Assembly (NCBI RefSeq): GCF_030316845.1
Contig: NZ_JASZYS010000006.1
Location: 1 to 64,000, forward strand
From: Variovorax davisae
Lineage (GTDB): Bacteria > Pseudomonadota > Gammaproteobacteria > Burkholderiales > Burkholderiaceae_C
DNA length: 64,000 nucleotides
Direction of reading: 5' to 3'
This document shows positions 34,567-43,639 of the stretch, in pieces. The position numbers and the translations under genes are program-made. Position 1 is the stretch's first letter. Each line of letters opens with the position of its first letter. Under the pieces are notes generated by a model. That model saw nothing but the letters and a program-made list of their open reading frames with translations. It was not told the DNA's origin and did no database searches.

Positions 34567-37265
34567 TCCGCCCCGGCGCACAACCCGTCCAGCGCTTCGA
34601 CCGCGCGCGCTTCCCAGGCGCGCGCGCCTTGCGAGCGCGCAAGCGCCCGGGCGCGCAGGTAGAACGTCTCGGCCTCGGCCGCGTTGCCCCGCTGTTCGAG
34701 GCGCCGCCCTGCGGCACGGAAAACCTCGGCGGCACTCCACTGCCCTTCGCCTCGGATCGCGCGGGCCACCAGGTCATCGTCCAACCATTCGTCGCAGAAC
34801 GTGACCATCATCTCTCTGCGGGGTTCATCCATGGCCAGGACCCTGGGGGTCACGGCATCGATGTGCGCGCCCGGGTCATCGACCTCGACGAGCTTCAATG
34901 CATCGTCGTAGCAAAGGGCCCAGGCGTGCCAGTAGGCTAAGCCCTTGGATCGGGTCTCGTGCAGCATCGTGTCGATCCACGCGCGAGCCGCCATTCGTTC
35001 GCCGGCCCAGATGGCCATGGGACAGATCCAGAACAGCGCCACGCACACCGACAGCGTGTGCCCCAGCGCCTCGGCCTCATCCATGCACCGGATCGCAATG
35101 TCCATGGCAAGTCGGCTGTCGCCCTGGATCCACAGCGTCCTGGCGAGAATCGCCAACGCGGTGGTGCGCGCATCGGGCTGGAACGCGTTGGCATGGTTGT
35201 ACCGGGTCGCATCGTCCACGTCCGCCGCCGCTTCGGCGTGCACCCTGGCCTCGGCGAACGCGCCGCAAAAATGACTGGCGAGCGCCAGCATCCGGTGCGA
35301 CAGATTGCGCGTCACCGCGCTGGTCGAATGCCTTGCGAACTCGCTCAGGATCTCGGCGTGTCCCAACGCCGGCGCATACGCGCCGCGCGTGATGTTCAGC
35401 GCGCAAAGGCCCCATCGGGCCTGGAATTCAAGGGTCTTCACCTTGAACTCCAGTGCGCAGGCCAGCGCCCGTTCGCAGGCCAGCGTCATGTCCGGTACCG
35501 TGCCGCCGGTGTGCCACAACGCGTTGTAGAGCGCGATCTCCAGCCTTCCCGCCGTCAGGCGATCGGGCACCTTCTGGGCGTCGACATGGTCCAGCGCAGC
35601 GCGTACCCGATCGCGGTATTCGCTGACTTCGGACATCCGGAACCACAGCGGCGCGGACGCGACCGTGAGCGCGCCCGGAATCGTCATGTCCTCGTGATGG
35701 TCCATGCAGCTGTCCAGTGCGGCACGTACGTCGTCCAGACAGCCGCGGTAGCGCTGAGTCCAGGCATCGGCGTCCAGCGCGGCCAGATCCGCGGTGGCAA
35801 TGCCCATGAGGTCGAGCATGAAGAGGGCATGGCTTTTCGCGACCGAGTCTCGCTCGCCCGCACGCACGAGCAGCACATGCGCATAGCTGCGGGTGGTGTC
35901 GAGCAGGCGGTACGGCGAATGCGCCGCCTGATCGGCGTCGTACACGACGAGCGACTTGCTGGCCAGGCCCAGCAAGGCGTCGGACGCCAGGTCCGGGTCA
36001 AGCGCGTTGGCTGCCACGCTCAGTGCCGCCTCGATGTCGAAATAGGCGCGGAACACGGACAGTCTACGAAACAGCAGCAGTTCGGCGTCGCTCAGCAGAC
36101 TGATGCTCCAGTCCAAGGTCGCTGCGAGCGTGCGGTGTCTCGCAAGCACGGCGCGTCCGGCCGTCGAATGCAGGCGCATGTGGTCATCGAGCCTGAATGC
36201 CAGGTCGTTCACGGGCTGCGCCCCGAGCCGGGCTGCGACCAGTTCGATCGCCAGCGGGATGCCGTCCACCTGCTGGCAGATCCTTGCCAACGGACCGCTG
36301 CTGGCGTCGTCGAATGCGCCAGCACCAGCGGCCTCGGCTCTCTCGACCAACAGGCGCACCGCCGGCGAGCGCAACGCATGCGCCAAGGAACTGGGTCGAT
36401 TGCTGTGAACCGCCAGGGGCATCAGGCGGAAGACATGCTCGCCCGCGACGCGAAGCACTTCGCGGCTGGTGGCAAGGACCTGCAGCCGGGGCAACGCTGC
36501 CAGGAATCTGTCCAGCAGCGGCGACAGCCTCTCGATGACGTGCTCGCAGTTGTCCACGAGAAGCAGCGCCGCTCCGCCTTGGAGGCTCTGGACCATGGCC
36601 TGTTCGACGTCCGGCACGCCGCCGCGCACGCCGATGGCGCGCGCCATCGTCGTCGGCACATGATCCTGCGAGGTCAGGGGCGCGAGGTCGACGAAGCGGA
36701 CCTGGGTTCCCCGCAGGTCCCGGTAGCGCGCCGCGACGCAAATCGCTACGCTGGTCTTCCCCACGCCGCCGGCACCCGCGACCGTGACCAGCCTGCTTGC
36801 GGTCAGCATGGCGAGCAGGCGCTCCACCTCCACGTCCCGTCCCACAAGCCTGGAGAAGCGAACGGGCAACGCCGCGGAAGCGCCCCCAGCCTGCGAGGCA
36901 TGGGTCGCTTGCGCGACGACGGCGGTTTGCACCAACTCTCCATGCACTCGCCCCAGAAAGCGATAGCCGCGCAACGGAATGTTGGCGATCCACTCCAGGC
37001 ACCCGTCCTGAGCGCCCGGTGGCCCCAAGGCCTTGCGCAGGATCGACATGTGGACACGAACACTCGCCTCGTCGACCACCACGTCCGGCCAGACGGCTGC
37101 GAGCAGTTCGTCCTTGCTGACCACCTCGCCGGCGCGACTCACGAGCGCGATCAGCAGGCCGATGGCACGCGATCCAAGCCGCACCGGCTGCCCGTCGCGC
37201 TGCAGCTTCTGATCGCCTTCCCACAGGGCGAAGGCGCCGAAGCGCCACTGCCGGACCTCAGACAC
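34557..37265 (-). CDS. Large winged-helix/STAND-ATPase regulator 2
   Basis: A 902-residue paralogue of the protein encoded at 31630, on the opposite strand. Same order: winged helix (LLIALVSRAGEVVSKDELL, RVHMSILRKALG, NIPLRGYRFLGRV), STAND ATPase (VAGAGGVGKTSVAICVAA, LLLVDNCEHVIERL, SREVLRVAGEHVFRLMPL), then TPR-like helices ending near VEALDGLCAGADQR. I chose GTG 37265, which begins within the stop of the upstream LuxR-type gene (eight-base overlap), because the winged helix starts ten residues later. The longer frame has no support. Translation coupling to the two LuxR-type genes suggests one regulatory module. Confidence 0.88.
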   Translation of the reverse strand: MSEVRQWRFGAFALWEGDQKLQRDGQPVRLGSRAIGLLIALVSRAGEVVSKDELLAAVWPDVVVDEASVRVHMSILRKALGPPGAQDGCLEWIANIPLRGYRFLGRVHGELVQTAVVAQATHASQAGGASAALPVRFSRLVGRDVEVERLLAMLTASRLVTVAGAGGVGKTSVAICVAARYRDLRGTQVRFVDLAPLTSQDHVPTTMARAIGVRGGVPDVEQAMVQSLQGGAALLLVDNCEHVIERLSPLLDRFLAALPRLQVLATSREVLRVAGEHVFRLMPLAVHSNRPSSLAHALRSPAVRLLVERAEAAGAGAFDDASSGPLARICQQVDGIPLAIELVAARLGAQPVNDLAFRLDDHMRLHSTAGRAVLARHRTLAATLDWSISLLSDAELLLFRRLSVFRAYFDIEAALSVAANALDPDLASDALLGLASKSLVVYDADQAAHSPYRLLDTTRSYAHVLLVRAGERDSVAKSHALFMLDLMGIATADLAALDADAWTQRYRGCLDDVRAALDSCMDHHEDMTIPGALTVASAPLWFRMSEVSEYRDRVRAALDHVDAQKVPDRLTAGRLEIALYNALWHTGGTVPDMTLACERALACALEFKVKTLEFQARWGLCALNITRGAYAPALGHAEILSEFARHSTSAVTRNLSHRMLALASHFCGAFAEARVHAEAAADVDDATRYNHANAFQPDARTTALAILARTLWIQGDSRLAMDIAIRCMDEAEALGHTLSVCVALFWICPMAIWAGERMAARAWIDTMLHETRSKGLAYWHAWALCYDDALKLVEVDDPGAHIDAVTPRVLAMDEPRREMMVTFCDEWLDDDLVARAIRGEGQWSAAEVFRAAGRRLEQRGNAAEAETFYLRARALARSQGARAWEARAVEALDGLCAGADQR

Positions 37266-37872
37266 GGACCAACCCGCGCTGCGTCGCCTTGACGGCCACC
37301 TGCACCCTCGAACTGACCTGCAGCTTCTCGCAGATTTTGGAGACGTGGGTCTTGACGGTATGGGTGGAGATGTCCAGCTTGCGCGCGATTCCCTTGTTGC
37401 CATCGCCTTTCACCAGGAAGCGCAGCACGTCCTCCTCTCTGGCCGTGAGGTCCGTGCGCGGCGTGCCGCGATTGAAAAGGGTCCGCGTGCGACCGCACAG
37501 ATAGACAGAGCCTCCGCCGGCGACGTGGCGGATGGCATCCATCAGTTCGGCCGGATTCGTTTCCTGGCGCAGAAAGCCATGCGCCCCGCTGTCGATGGCC
37601 CGGGCAAGCTCGACCTCCTTGTCGCGGTGCGTCACCACGATGATCCGTGGCACGGGAAGACCGGGGCCCCCATCGTGGAGTTCGAGTGTCGAGGCTAGAA
37701 GACTCAGTCCGCATTCGTAGTCGGCCACGATCACATCGACGACGCCTTCGTCGGCCTGCTGGCCTGCTCGCACCTCGAACCGAGGTTCCTGCCCGATGAG
37801 CGACACGAGTCCGGCCATGGCGAGCGGGTCTCCATGGCAAACGCGGATGCACAAGCTGGCGGACCTTGTCAC
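37258..37872 (-). CDS. LuxR-type response regulator with degenerate receiver 1
   Basis: A 204-residue NarL/FixJ-type protein. The receiver keeps the aspartate in VIVADYECG and a threonine in VVTHRD, but its acidic pocket has only one aspartate (CHGDP) and the conserved lysine is replaced (AHGFLRQ). The HTH domain is intact: LTAREEDVLRFL, then HTVKTHVSKICEKLQ. Phosphorylation by a kinase is doubtful. It overlaps its upstream neighbour by four bases (ATGA) and the downstream STAND gene by eight, so all three are co-translated. Confidence 0.88.
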   Translation of the reverse strand: MTRSASLCIRVCHGDPLAMAGLVSLIGQEPRFEVRAGQQADEGVVDVIVADYECGLSLLASTLELHDGGPGLPVPRIIVVTHRDKEVELARAIDSGAHGFLRQETNPAELMDAIRHVAGGGSVYLCGRTRTLFNRGTPRTDLTAREEDVLRFLVKGDGNKGIARKLDISTHTVKTHVSKICEKLQVSSRVQVAVKATQRGLVRV

Positions 37873-38486
37873 GACGTCGCCTCCAGCAGCAGGCCGCGGC
37901 GGAATGCCTCGGCGATCACGGCGGTTCTGGTCGACTCGCCGAGCTTGCGCAGGAGCCCCTTCACGTGCGTCTTGACCGTGCCTTCGCCGATGCCCAGACG
38001 GCGGCCAATGTCCTTGTTGGCGAGCCCATGCGCAATGAGTCGGAGTACTTCCAGCTCACGAGCCGTCGGCACGGGCGCCGTCAGGTGATCCAGCAACGGG
38101 TCGGACACCGAATGGGACAGGTACCTGCGCCCCTCGGCGACGCAGCGGACCGCGTCCGACAACTCTTCGGCCGAGCAGTCGTGCAGAAGGTAGCCGCGCA
38201 CCCCCGCGTCCACGGCACGGCGAATCTGCCACCCCGTGCGCTGGTCGGTGACGACGAGACACAAGTTCGACACCAGACCCTGGCGGCCGGGCGCGGCATT
38301 CGTGGCCGTGTGAATGCCTGTCGCATAGTCCGTGACCAGCACGTCGACAACGTCGTCGGCGGCGGCGCCCGATCGCACGACGAAGTCGGCGCGAGACCGC
38401 AGCAGCGATGCAATGCCGGCGGACACGTACGGGTCGCGATGCGCGACGATGACACGGATCTGCCTGGCTTGGGTCGGCTCGGTCAT
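37869..38486 (-). CDS. LuxR-type response regulator with degenerate receiver 2
   Basis: A 205-residue paralogue of the next gene. The receiver has the aspartate in VLVTDYATG, but only one acidic-pocket aspartate (VAHRDP), and histidine replaces the lysine (RGYLLHD). The HTH is intact (TARELEVLRLI, IGEGTVKTHVKGLLRKLG). ATG 38486 is preferred because AAGGACC lies upstream; an ATG eight codons earlier is in frame. First gene of the three-gene regulatory operon. Confidence 0.87.
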   Translation of the reverse strand: MTEPTQARQIRVIVAHRDPYVSAGIASLLRSRADFVVRSGAAADDVVDVLVTDYATGIHTATNAAPGRQGLVSNLCLVVTDQRTGWQIRRAVDAGVRGYLLHDCSAEELSDAVRCVAEGRRYLSHSVSDPLLDHLTAPVPTARELEVLRLIAHGLANKDIGRRLGIGEGTVKTHVKGLLRKLGESTRTAVIAEAFRRGLLLEATS

Positions 38487-38566
38487 GGGCTCGGTCCTTC
38501 TGAAAGTCATGGATGAAGTCTGCGCAATCGGCGAACACGCCGCCAGTCAAGTCGTGTCAAGCCTTG

Positions 38567-38785
38567 TTATCGACCGGGACGCACCGGGGTCGACGGCGTG
38601 GCGTCCTCCGGGGCGGACGCCATCGGCGGATGCGCCACGTCCCGACAACGCCCGACCGCGCCGCAGAGCAAGACCACGGCGCTCCCGGATGTGGGCTCCA
38701 GCGCCTCGGCGGCGGCGACCACGGCGCCGGTGCCGACCGCGATCGTCAAGGCGACGGCGCACGCGACGCTCTTGAGCCACTCCAT
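38567..38785 (-). CDS. Small exported or membrane protein, unknown
   Basis: A 72-residue protein starting MEWLKSVACAVALTIAVGTG, with one hydrophobic segment that could be a signal or an anchor. The rest is alanine/proline-rich. Its ATG shares a base with the stop codon of the alpha/beta hydrolase (TGATG), a typical translational-coupling arrangement, so I consider it real. I do not recognise a family. Confidence 0.55.
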   Translation of the reverse strand: MEWLKSVACAVALTIAVGTGAVVAAAEALEPTSGSAVVLLCGAVGRCRDVAHPPMASAPEDATPSTPVRPGR

Positions 38786-39612
38786 CAGGGCCGCTCCGCC
38801 GGTGCCTCGACCGAGTCGGCGGCTTCGACGATGAGTCGGCTGACCAGCTTCGGCCGAGAGGTCATGACCACATGCGAAGCGCCCTTGACGACGACCGTCT
38901 TCACCGCCTTCGCTCGCTCGGCCATGAATGCCAGCGCGGCAGGCGGAATGTTCTTGTCACGGTCGCCGTAGATGAACCATGAAGGAATGGTCTTCCAGGC
39001 GGCCGAAGGCGCCGCTTCGCCCAGCGCGCCCTCGGTGATGGGGCGCTGGGTCACCGCCATCAACTGGGCGGTCGCCGGTGCCACGTCGTCGGCAAACTGC
39101 TTGCCGAACTTGTCCTGCTGGATGTACAAGTCCTTGGCGCCGCCCGGCAAGACCACGGGCGCGGCGAGCGTCGGACCGAGCGTGCTGCCGGGAAACTTGC
39201 CCGACAGGTCGACGGCCGACTCGCCCACCTCGGGCGCGAACGCGGCAATGAAGACCAGCGCCTTGACGTTGGTCTTTCCAGCCGCCGCGGCAGAAATCAC
39301 GGAACCGCCGTACGAATGCCCGACCAACACGACCGGCCCCGGGATCGAACCCACGATCGCGGCCACATAGTCTGCATCGGACTTCAGACCGCGCAGCGGG
39401 TTGGCTGCCGCGACGACGGAAAAGCTACGCGCACGAAGGTCGCGCGCAACCTCGTTCCAGCTGGCTGATTCTGCGAACGCACCGTGGACCAGCACGACGG
39501 TAGGCCGGGTCGGAGGCGCCCCCGATGTGGCCGCGCTTGCTGGCGACGAAAAATGCAGCGCCACGATTCCGATGGCGGCGAATGCACGTGCGAGGCTGGA
39601 GAACTTCTTCAT
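38785..39612 (-). CDS. Exported alpha/beta hydrolase
   Basis: A 275-residue hydrolase with a Sec signal (MKKFSSLARAFAAIGIVALH, cleavage near ASAATS). Core: VVLVHGAFAESASWNEVARD, serine elbow VLVGHSYGGSVIS, acid in FIYGDRDKNIP, histidine in GASHVVMTSRP. This is the esterase group often annotated as hydroxynitrile-lyase/salicylate-esterase-like. The location should be the periplasm. ATG 39612 is chosen because AAGGAAATCC precedes it. A shared promoter-like motif lies 78 bases upstream. It is coupled to the small gene at 38785. Confidence 0.88.
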   Translation of the reverse strand: MKKFSSLARAFAAIGIVALHFSSPASAATSGAPPTRPTVVLVHGAFAESASWNEVARDLRARSFSVVAAANPLRGLKSDADYVAAIVGSIPGPVVLVGHSYGGSVISAAAAGKTNVKALVFIAAFAPEVGESAVDLSGKFPGSTLGPTLAAPVVLPGGAKDLYIQQDKFGKQFADDVAPATAQLMAVTQRPITEGALGEAAPSAAWKTIPSWFIYGDRDKNIPPAALAFMAERAKAVKTVVVKGASHVVMTSRPKLVSRLIVEAADSVEAPAERP

Positions 39613-39690
39613 ATGGATTTCCTTGGAAAAATGGCCCGACTTGAAACGGACGGCCGGGCTCCGGTTCGCGAACATCAAGACACGGTTTGA

Positions 39691-39720
39691 ATCCTAGGTT
39701 TCGCCTCTCGCTGGCGGTAG
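39691..39720 (-). promoter_or_regulatory. Shared promoter-like motif, exported hydrolase
   Basis: On the minus strand: CTACC, 17 bases, then CCTAGGAT, ending 78 bases before ATG 39612. Flanking bases resemble the copy at 43536 closely. Confidence 0.7.
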
Positions 39721-39771
39721 GCCTGCGGGCGGTATCGCCGTGTTGCCTGCGAGGCATCAATGCGCGAGTCG

Positions 39772-40422
39772 TCAGGCGCGCGGATGGAGAGGAAGCCACA
39801 CGCTGAACTCGGCACCACGGCTCACCCCTGCGGAGGTCGCCTTCACGAAGCCACCGTGGGCGACTGCGAGGCCATGGACCAGCGCGAGGCCTGTGCCGAG
39901 CCCACCGCGCAACCCGCCGGCTTCGGCGTCGGTCTGGCTGAACAGGCCGAAGACGTCTGGCAGGAACGCGTGCGCCATGCCGCGGCCGCTGTCCGCCACG
40001 GAAAGCCTGGCAAAGCCGCTCTCCGAGGACAAGCGCACCAGCACCTCCGCCCCAACAGGCGAAGATTTCATGGCGTTGTCCAGCAGATTGCCGACGATCT
40101 GCTCCAGCGGGATCCGATCGGCATGGCAGATCAGCGGATCGGTCGCCTTCCTCTCCGCGCGGATGCGGCCCGAAGCCCAGCGCTCGCTCGACGCAGCGAC
40201 GAGGTCGAGCACCAGCGCGCCGAGGTCGACCTCGCCGCGGCGCGGGGCCGGTTTGCCGGTACCCACGGGCGAGGAGCCCGACGGGTTGGCGCTCATCTGG
40301 AGAACGTTCCGAGGCTGCCTCAGTGCGTGCGACATCACAGCCAGCGCCCGGGTCGCACGGCGCAACATCGTTGCGCAGCGCGTGTCGCGTGGGGTCTCCG
40401 GGGCCGATTGCGTGCCCCACAT
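39772..40422 (-). CDS. Short histidine kinase without a sensor domain
   Basis: About 216 residues, start uncertain. A phosphoacceptor-like box, AVMSHALRQPRNVLQM, is followed by an ATPase domain: VGNLLDNAMKSSP (N box), VADSGRGM (G1), FGLFSQT (F box) and GGLGTGLALVHGL (G2). No membrane or sensory domain is visible. ATG 40422 is a candidate start, and the frame stays open to 40599. It may take its signal from a partner. It is one of few kinases near the two LuxR-type regulators, though those have degenerate receivers. Confidence 0.65.
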   Translation of the reverse strand: MWGTQSAPETPRDTRCATMLRRATRALAVMSHALRQPRNVLQMSANPSGSSPVGTGKPAPRRGEVDLGALVLDLVAASSERWASGRIRAERKATDPLICHADRIPLEQIVGNLLDNAMKSSPVGAEVLVRLSSESGFARLSVADSGRGMAHAFLPDVFGLFSQTDAEAGGLRGGLGTGLALVHGLAVAHGGFVKATSAGVSRGAEFSVWLPLHPRA

Positions 40423-40870
40423 GGGATAGAGCTTCACGAGGAATCCGTGCTTCTTGATGTGGCGCCCCTCCGCTTCATCGCGTCGGGGCGCCTCGTGGAT
40501 GAACGACGTCGCTCTTGCGACTGGCCCCGATCGTAGGCAGCCGTTCGCCCTGGCAGAAGATCGCCGCGACGACGCACCGTGTTGCCGGCCGAACACCAAT
40601 CACCACGAGCCGCCGATGGACGCATCGACCGCGATGGCTGTCACAGGACGTCGTGCTGGTTCGTCTTGTATCTACTGGCCTCACGCGCCTCACCCCTTTC
40701 ACTGGATCGTTGAATGAAAACCTCTGCATTCGAGGCATTTCCCATCGCGGGCGGCAGCACGGCCATCGGTCGTACCGCGTCTCGCCGGTCCGAGAGACGG
40801 CGTGTGAAGGCCGTCGCGAGCGGGCTCCGCGTCGGCCTGAATCGAACACGAGCGTCGCGGAGGCCGGCGA
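40423..40870. other. Intergenic stretch before the third STAND gene
   Basis: About 450 bases. The reading frame of the kinase stays open into it, without a clear start. I find no convincing promoter element or operator palindrome. Confidence 0.35.
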
Positions 40871-42385
40871 GTGGCTGATGTGGACGACATCGCGGTCCGC
40901 GCCTGTCCGTCGGAAGGGCATGCCGGCACCTCGCAGGCATCGAGCGAAGTCCGCTGGCGCTTCGGCGCGTTCGTCCTCTGGGAGGCCCAGCGCCGGCTCG
41001 AGACGCTCGGGCGAAGGGTGCACCTGGGCTCCCGCTCGTTCGATCTGCTGCTGCAGCTGCTCCGGCGCGCGGGCGAAGTCGTGGGCAAGGAGGAACTGCT
41101 CGCCATCGTCTGGGCCGGGGTGGTGGTCGGGGAGTCCAGTGTCCGCGTCCACATCTCCACGCTGCGCAAGGCCCTGGGCGAGCCGGGGGAGGGTGACAAC
41201 TGCAAGGAGTGGATCTCCAACATTCCGCTGCGGGGCTATCGTTTCAACGGCACGGCGTTTCGCGACGAGGTCGGCATCCCGGCCCACGACCGCCCATCGA
41301 CCCCGACCCTGCCCTCGCCTTCGTTCACGAAGTTGCCGGAGCGCCTCACACGGCTCGTCGGCCGCGATGGCGACATGGCGCGCATGCTGGCGGCGCTCGC
41401 CACCCGGCGGCTGGTCACGATCGTCGGTGCCGGTGGCATCGGGAAGACCCGTGCCGCCACCTGGGCGGCGGAGTGCCATGCAGAGCGCACGGGCATCCTG
41501 CTCGCCTTCATCGACCTCTCGCCGCTGGTTACGCAGGCGCACGTCGCGAGCACGGTGGCGCGGTCGCTCGGCGCACCGGCGGACGCCACCGACACGACGC
41601 TGGCCATCCTCCAGCGCCTGGCAGGCCGGGATGTGCTCCTGTTGATCGACAACTGCGAGCACGTGCTGGATTCGCTGACGCCGCTCGTTGCCGAACTGCT
41701 CGGTGCCCTGCCCGGCTTGCGCATCCTCGCAACCAGCCGGGAGGCCGTTCGGATCGAGGGAGAGCACGTCGTCCGGCTGGCACCGCTCGCGTTGCCCGGC
41801 GCCGAATGCGCCGGCTTGGCCGAGGCCATGGCTTCGCCTGCCGTCGAGCTCCTGGTGGAGCGTGCAATGGCCGCGGGGGCGCGCACGTTCGAAGAATCGG
41901 ACGGCCCAAGGCTCGCCGCGATCGCGCGCCAGGTGGATGGCATCCCGCTGGCCATCGAACTGGTCGCGGCACGGCTGGGCGTGCAGTCGATCGCGGACCT
42001 GGCGCTCCGGCTGAACGACCACATGCGGCTCTACTCCGCAGGCAGCAGGTCCGTGCTGCCCCGACACCGAACGCTCGCGGCAGCGCTGGACTGGAGCATC
42101 GCATTGCTGGACGATGCGGAGCTGCGGCTCTTTCGCCGGCTCTCGGTCTTCCGGGATCGATTCGACGTCGAGTCGGCGCTCAGTGTCACCCGGGCAGACA
42201 TGGACGCCGAGATAGCCTTCGATGCGTTGATCTCGCTCGCCAACAAATCGCTGGTGTCCTTCGACAACAGCGACGCCGTTGCCCCCTACCGACTGCTCGA
42301 CACGACGCGGAGCTACGCCGCCCGCCTGCCTGGCGTCTCCGAAAAGGGCGCCGCGCCGGCCATAACAAACCTTGACCGCGCTTAA
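40871..42385 (+). CDS. Truncated winged-helix/STAND-ATPase regulator 3
   Basis: A 504-residue paralogue of the protein encoded at 31630, with the winged helix (LLLQLLRRAGEVVGKEELL, SNIPLRGYRF) and ATPase (VGAGGIGKTRAATWAA, LLLIDNCEHVLDSL) intact. Homology continues to DTTRSYAAR and then stops, with about 20 unrelated residues to the stop. The whole TPR half (about 470 residues) is missing, so it either lost its ligand-sensing part or is a constitutive form. GTG 40871 has GAGG upstream. The LysR gene follows. Confidence 0.8.
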   Translation: MADVDDIAVRACPSEGHAGTSQASSEVRWRFGAFVLWEAQRRLETLGRRVHLGSRSFDLLLQLLRRAGEVVGKEELLAIVWAGVVVGESSVRVHISTLRKALGEPGEGDNCKEWISNIPLRGYRFNGTAFRDEVGIPAHDRPSTPTLPSPSFTKLPERLTRLVGRDGDMARMLAALATRRLVTIVGAGGIGKTRAATWAAECHAERTGILLAFIDLSPLVTQAHVASTVARSLGAPADATDTTLAILQRLAGRDVLLLIDNCEHVLDSLTPLVAELLGALPGLRILATSREAVRIEGEHVVRLAPLALPGAECAGLAEAMASPAVELLVERAMAAGARTFEESDGPRLAAIARQVDGIPLAIELVAARLGVQSIADLALRLNDHMRLYSAGSRSVLPRHRTLAAALDWSIALLDDAELRLFRRLSVFRDRFDVESALSVTRADMDAEIAFDALISLANKSLVSFDNSDAVAPYRLLDTTRSYAARLPGVSEKGAAPAITNLDRA

Positions 42386-42477
42386 CTGGCCTCGGCATGG
42401 CTTTGCGCGCAGAGTGGCCACTTCGCTTTCATGAGGGATTCGGGACACCTGGATCCCTCCAACCGAGAAGCCGCCAA

Positions 42478-43521
42478 ATGACAAGCTCTGCCCTCCCCTC
42501 ACCGCCGGCCGTCCCCCTCGCGCCGCGCGCAGACCCGCTGGCCTCCAGCTTTGCCACCAGCTATGCGGGGGTTGTCGCCTTCATCGCCGTCGTCGCGGAA
42601 GGCAGCTTCGCGCGCGCCGCCGACCGCCTGGGCATCGGCCGATCCGCCGTGAGCCGCAGCGTCCAGAAGCTGGAAGACCAGTTGAACGTCCGGCTCTTCC
42701 TGCGCACCACGCGGAGCACGACGCTGACGCGCGAAGGCGACCTGTTCTACGCCAATTGCCACACCGGGGTCGACCGCATCGTCCAGGCCGTCGAGGAGAT
42801 GCGCGATCTCCGGCAAGGCCCGCCGCGCGGTCACCTGCGCATCAGTGCGGCGGTCGGGTTCGGCCGCCGGGTCGTCGCCCCCCTGCTGGGCGAATTCCGC
42901 GCTACCTACCCGGACGTCACCATCGACCTGCTCCTGAACGACAAGCCGACCGACTTCACGTCGGACCGGGTCGACATCGCGTTTCGCAACGGCCGCATGG
43001 AAGACGCCCAGATCATCGCCAAGCAGATCATCCCCATGCAGCTTCTGCTCTGCGCCTCCCCCTCCTACCAACAAGCCCACGGACTGCCCGCCACCGTGGA
43101 AGCGCTGGCCGGCCACGAGTGCATCAACTTCCGATTTTCATCCGGTCGAATTTTTGAGTGGGAGTTCAAGGTCGCCGGGCAGTTGCGCAAGTTCGTCCCC
43201 GCGGCCAAGCTCACCTACAACGACGCGGACCTGGTGCTCCAGGCCGTGCTCGAAGGGCATGGCATCGCCCAGTTGCCAGGCTACCTCGCCTGCGAGTCGC
43301 TGAGAACGGGCGCGCTGGTCCCGTGCCTGACCCAGTACGCGCCCGACGACAGCGGTCACTACATCTGCTACCTGAGCCGGCAGCACCTGCCCTCGCGCAT
43401 GCGGGCGTTCATCGACTTCATGACCCTGAAGATCCGGGCCGCCGACCTGGACTGCCTCACCGACCTCGGCCCAGTGTCGCAGGCAGACACCGACATTGGT
43501 GCCGAGGCGACAACAGCATGA
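42478..43521 (+). CDS. LysR-family regulator
   Basis: A 347-residue regulator with the HTH in [20 protein letters not shown] (about residues 40-60) and a LysR substrate domain with [16 protein letters not shown]. It has an unusual 30-residue N-terminal extension before the HTH. ATG 42478 follows GAGAAG; the frame is open farther upstream. It lies 118 bases before the chloroperoxidase-like operon, on the same strand, and could activate that operon, although the shared promoter-like motif there points to another regulator. Confidence 0.88.
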   Translation: MTSSALPSPPAVPLAPRADPLASSFATSYAGVVAFIAVVAEGSFARAADRLGIGRSAVSRSVQKLEDQLNVRLFLRTTRSTTLTREGDLFYANCHTGVDRIVQAVEEMRDLRQGPPRGHLRISAAVGFGRRVVAPLLGEFRATYPDVTIDLLLNDKPTDFTSDRVDIAFRNGRMEDAQIIAKQIIPMQLLLCASPSYQQAHGLPATVEALAGHECINFRFSSGRIFEWEFKVAGQLRKFVPAAKLTYNDADLVLQAVLEGHGIAQLPGYLACESLRTGALVPCLTQYAPDDSGHYICYLSRQHLPSRMRAFIDFMTLKIRAADLDCLTDLGPVSQADTDIGAEATTA

Positions 43522-43535
43522 GTCCCTGCGCGGAC

Positions 43536-43565
43536 CTACCCCCGTGTCCTTGGCGAACCTAGCAT
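43536..43565 (+). promoter_or_regulatory. Shared promoter-like motif, chloroperoxidase-like operon
   Basis: CTACC at 43536, 17 bases, then CCTAGCAT ending at 43565, 75 bases before ATG 43640. Confidence 0.7.
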
Positions 43566-43639
43566 TTGAACCGTTCCACGGCCCGTTCTCAGAGCTCTCA
43601 CACCGTGGTCCGACGCTTCACATTCAACCGCAGGAAACC

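Noticed and set aside
34959..37292. A long plus-strand frame opposite the second STAND gene
   Set aside because: No recognisable domain, composition typical of an antisense shadow.
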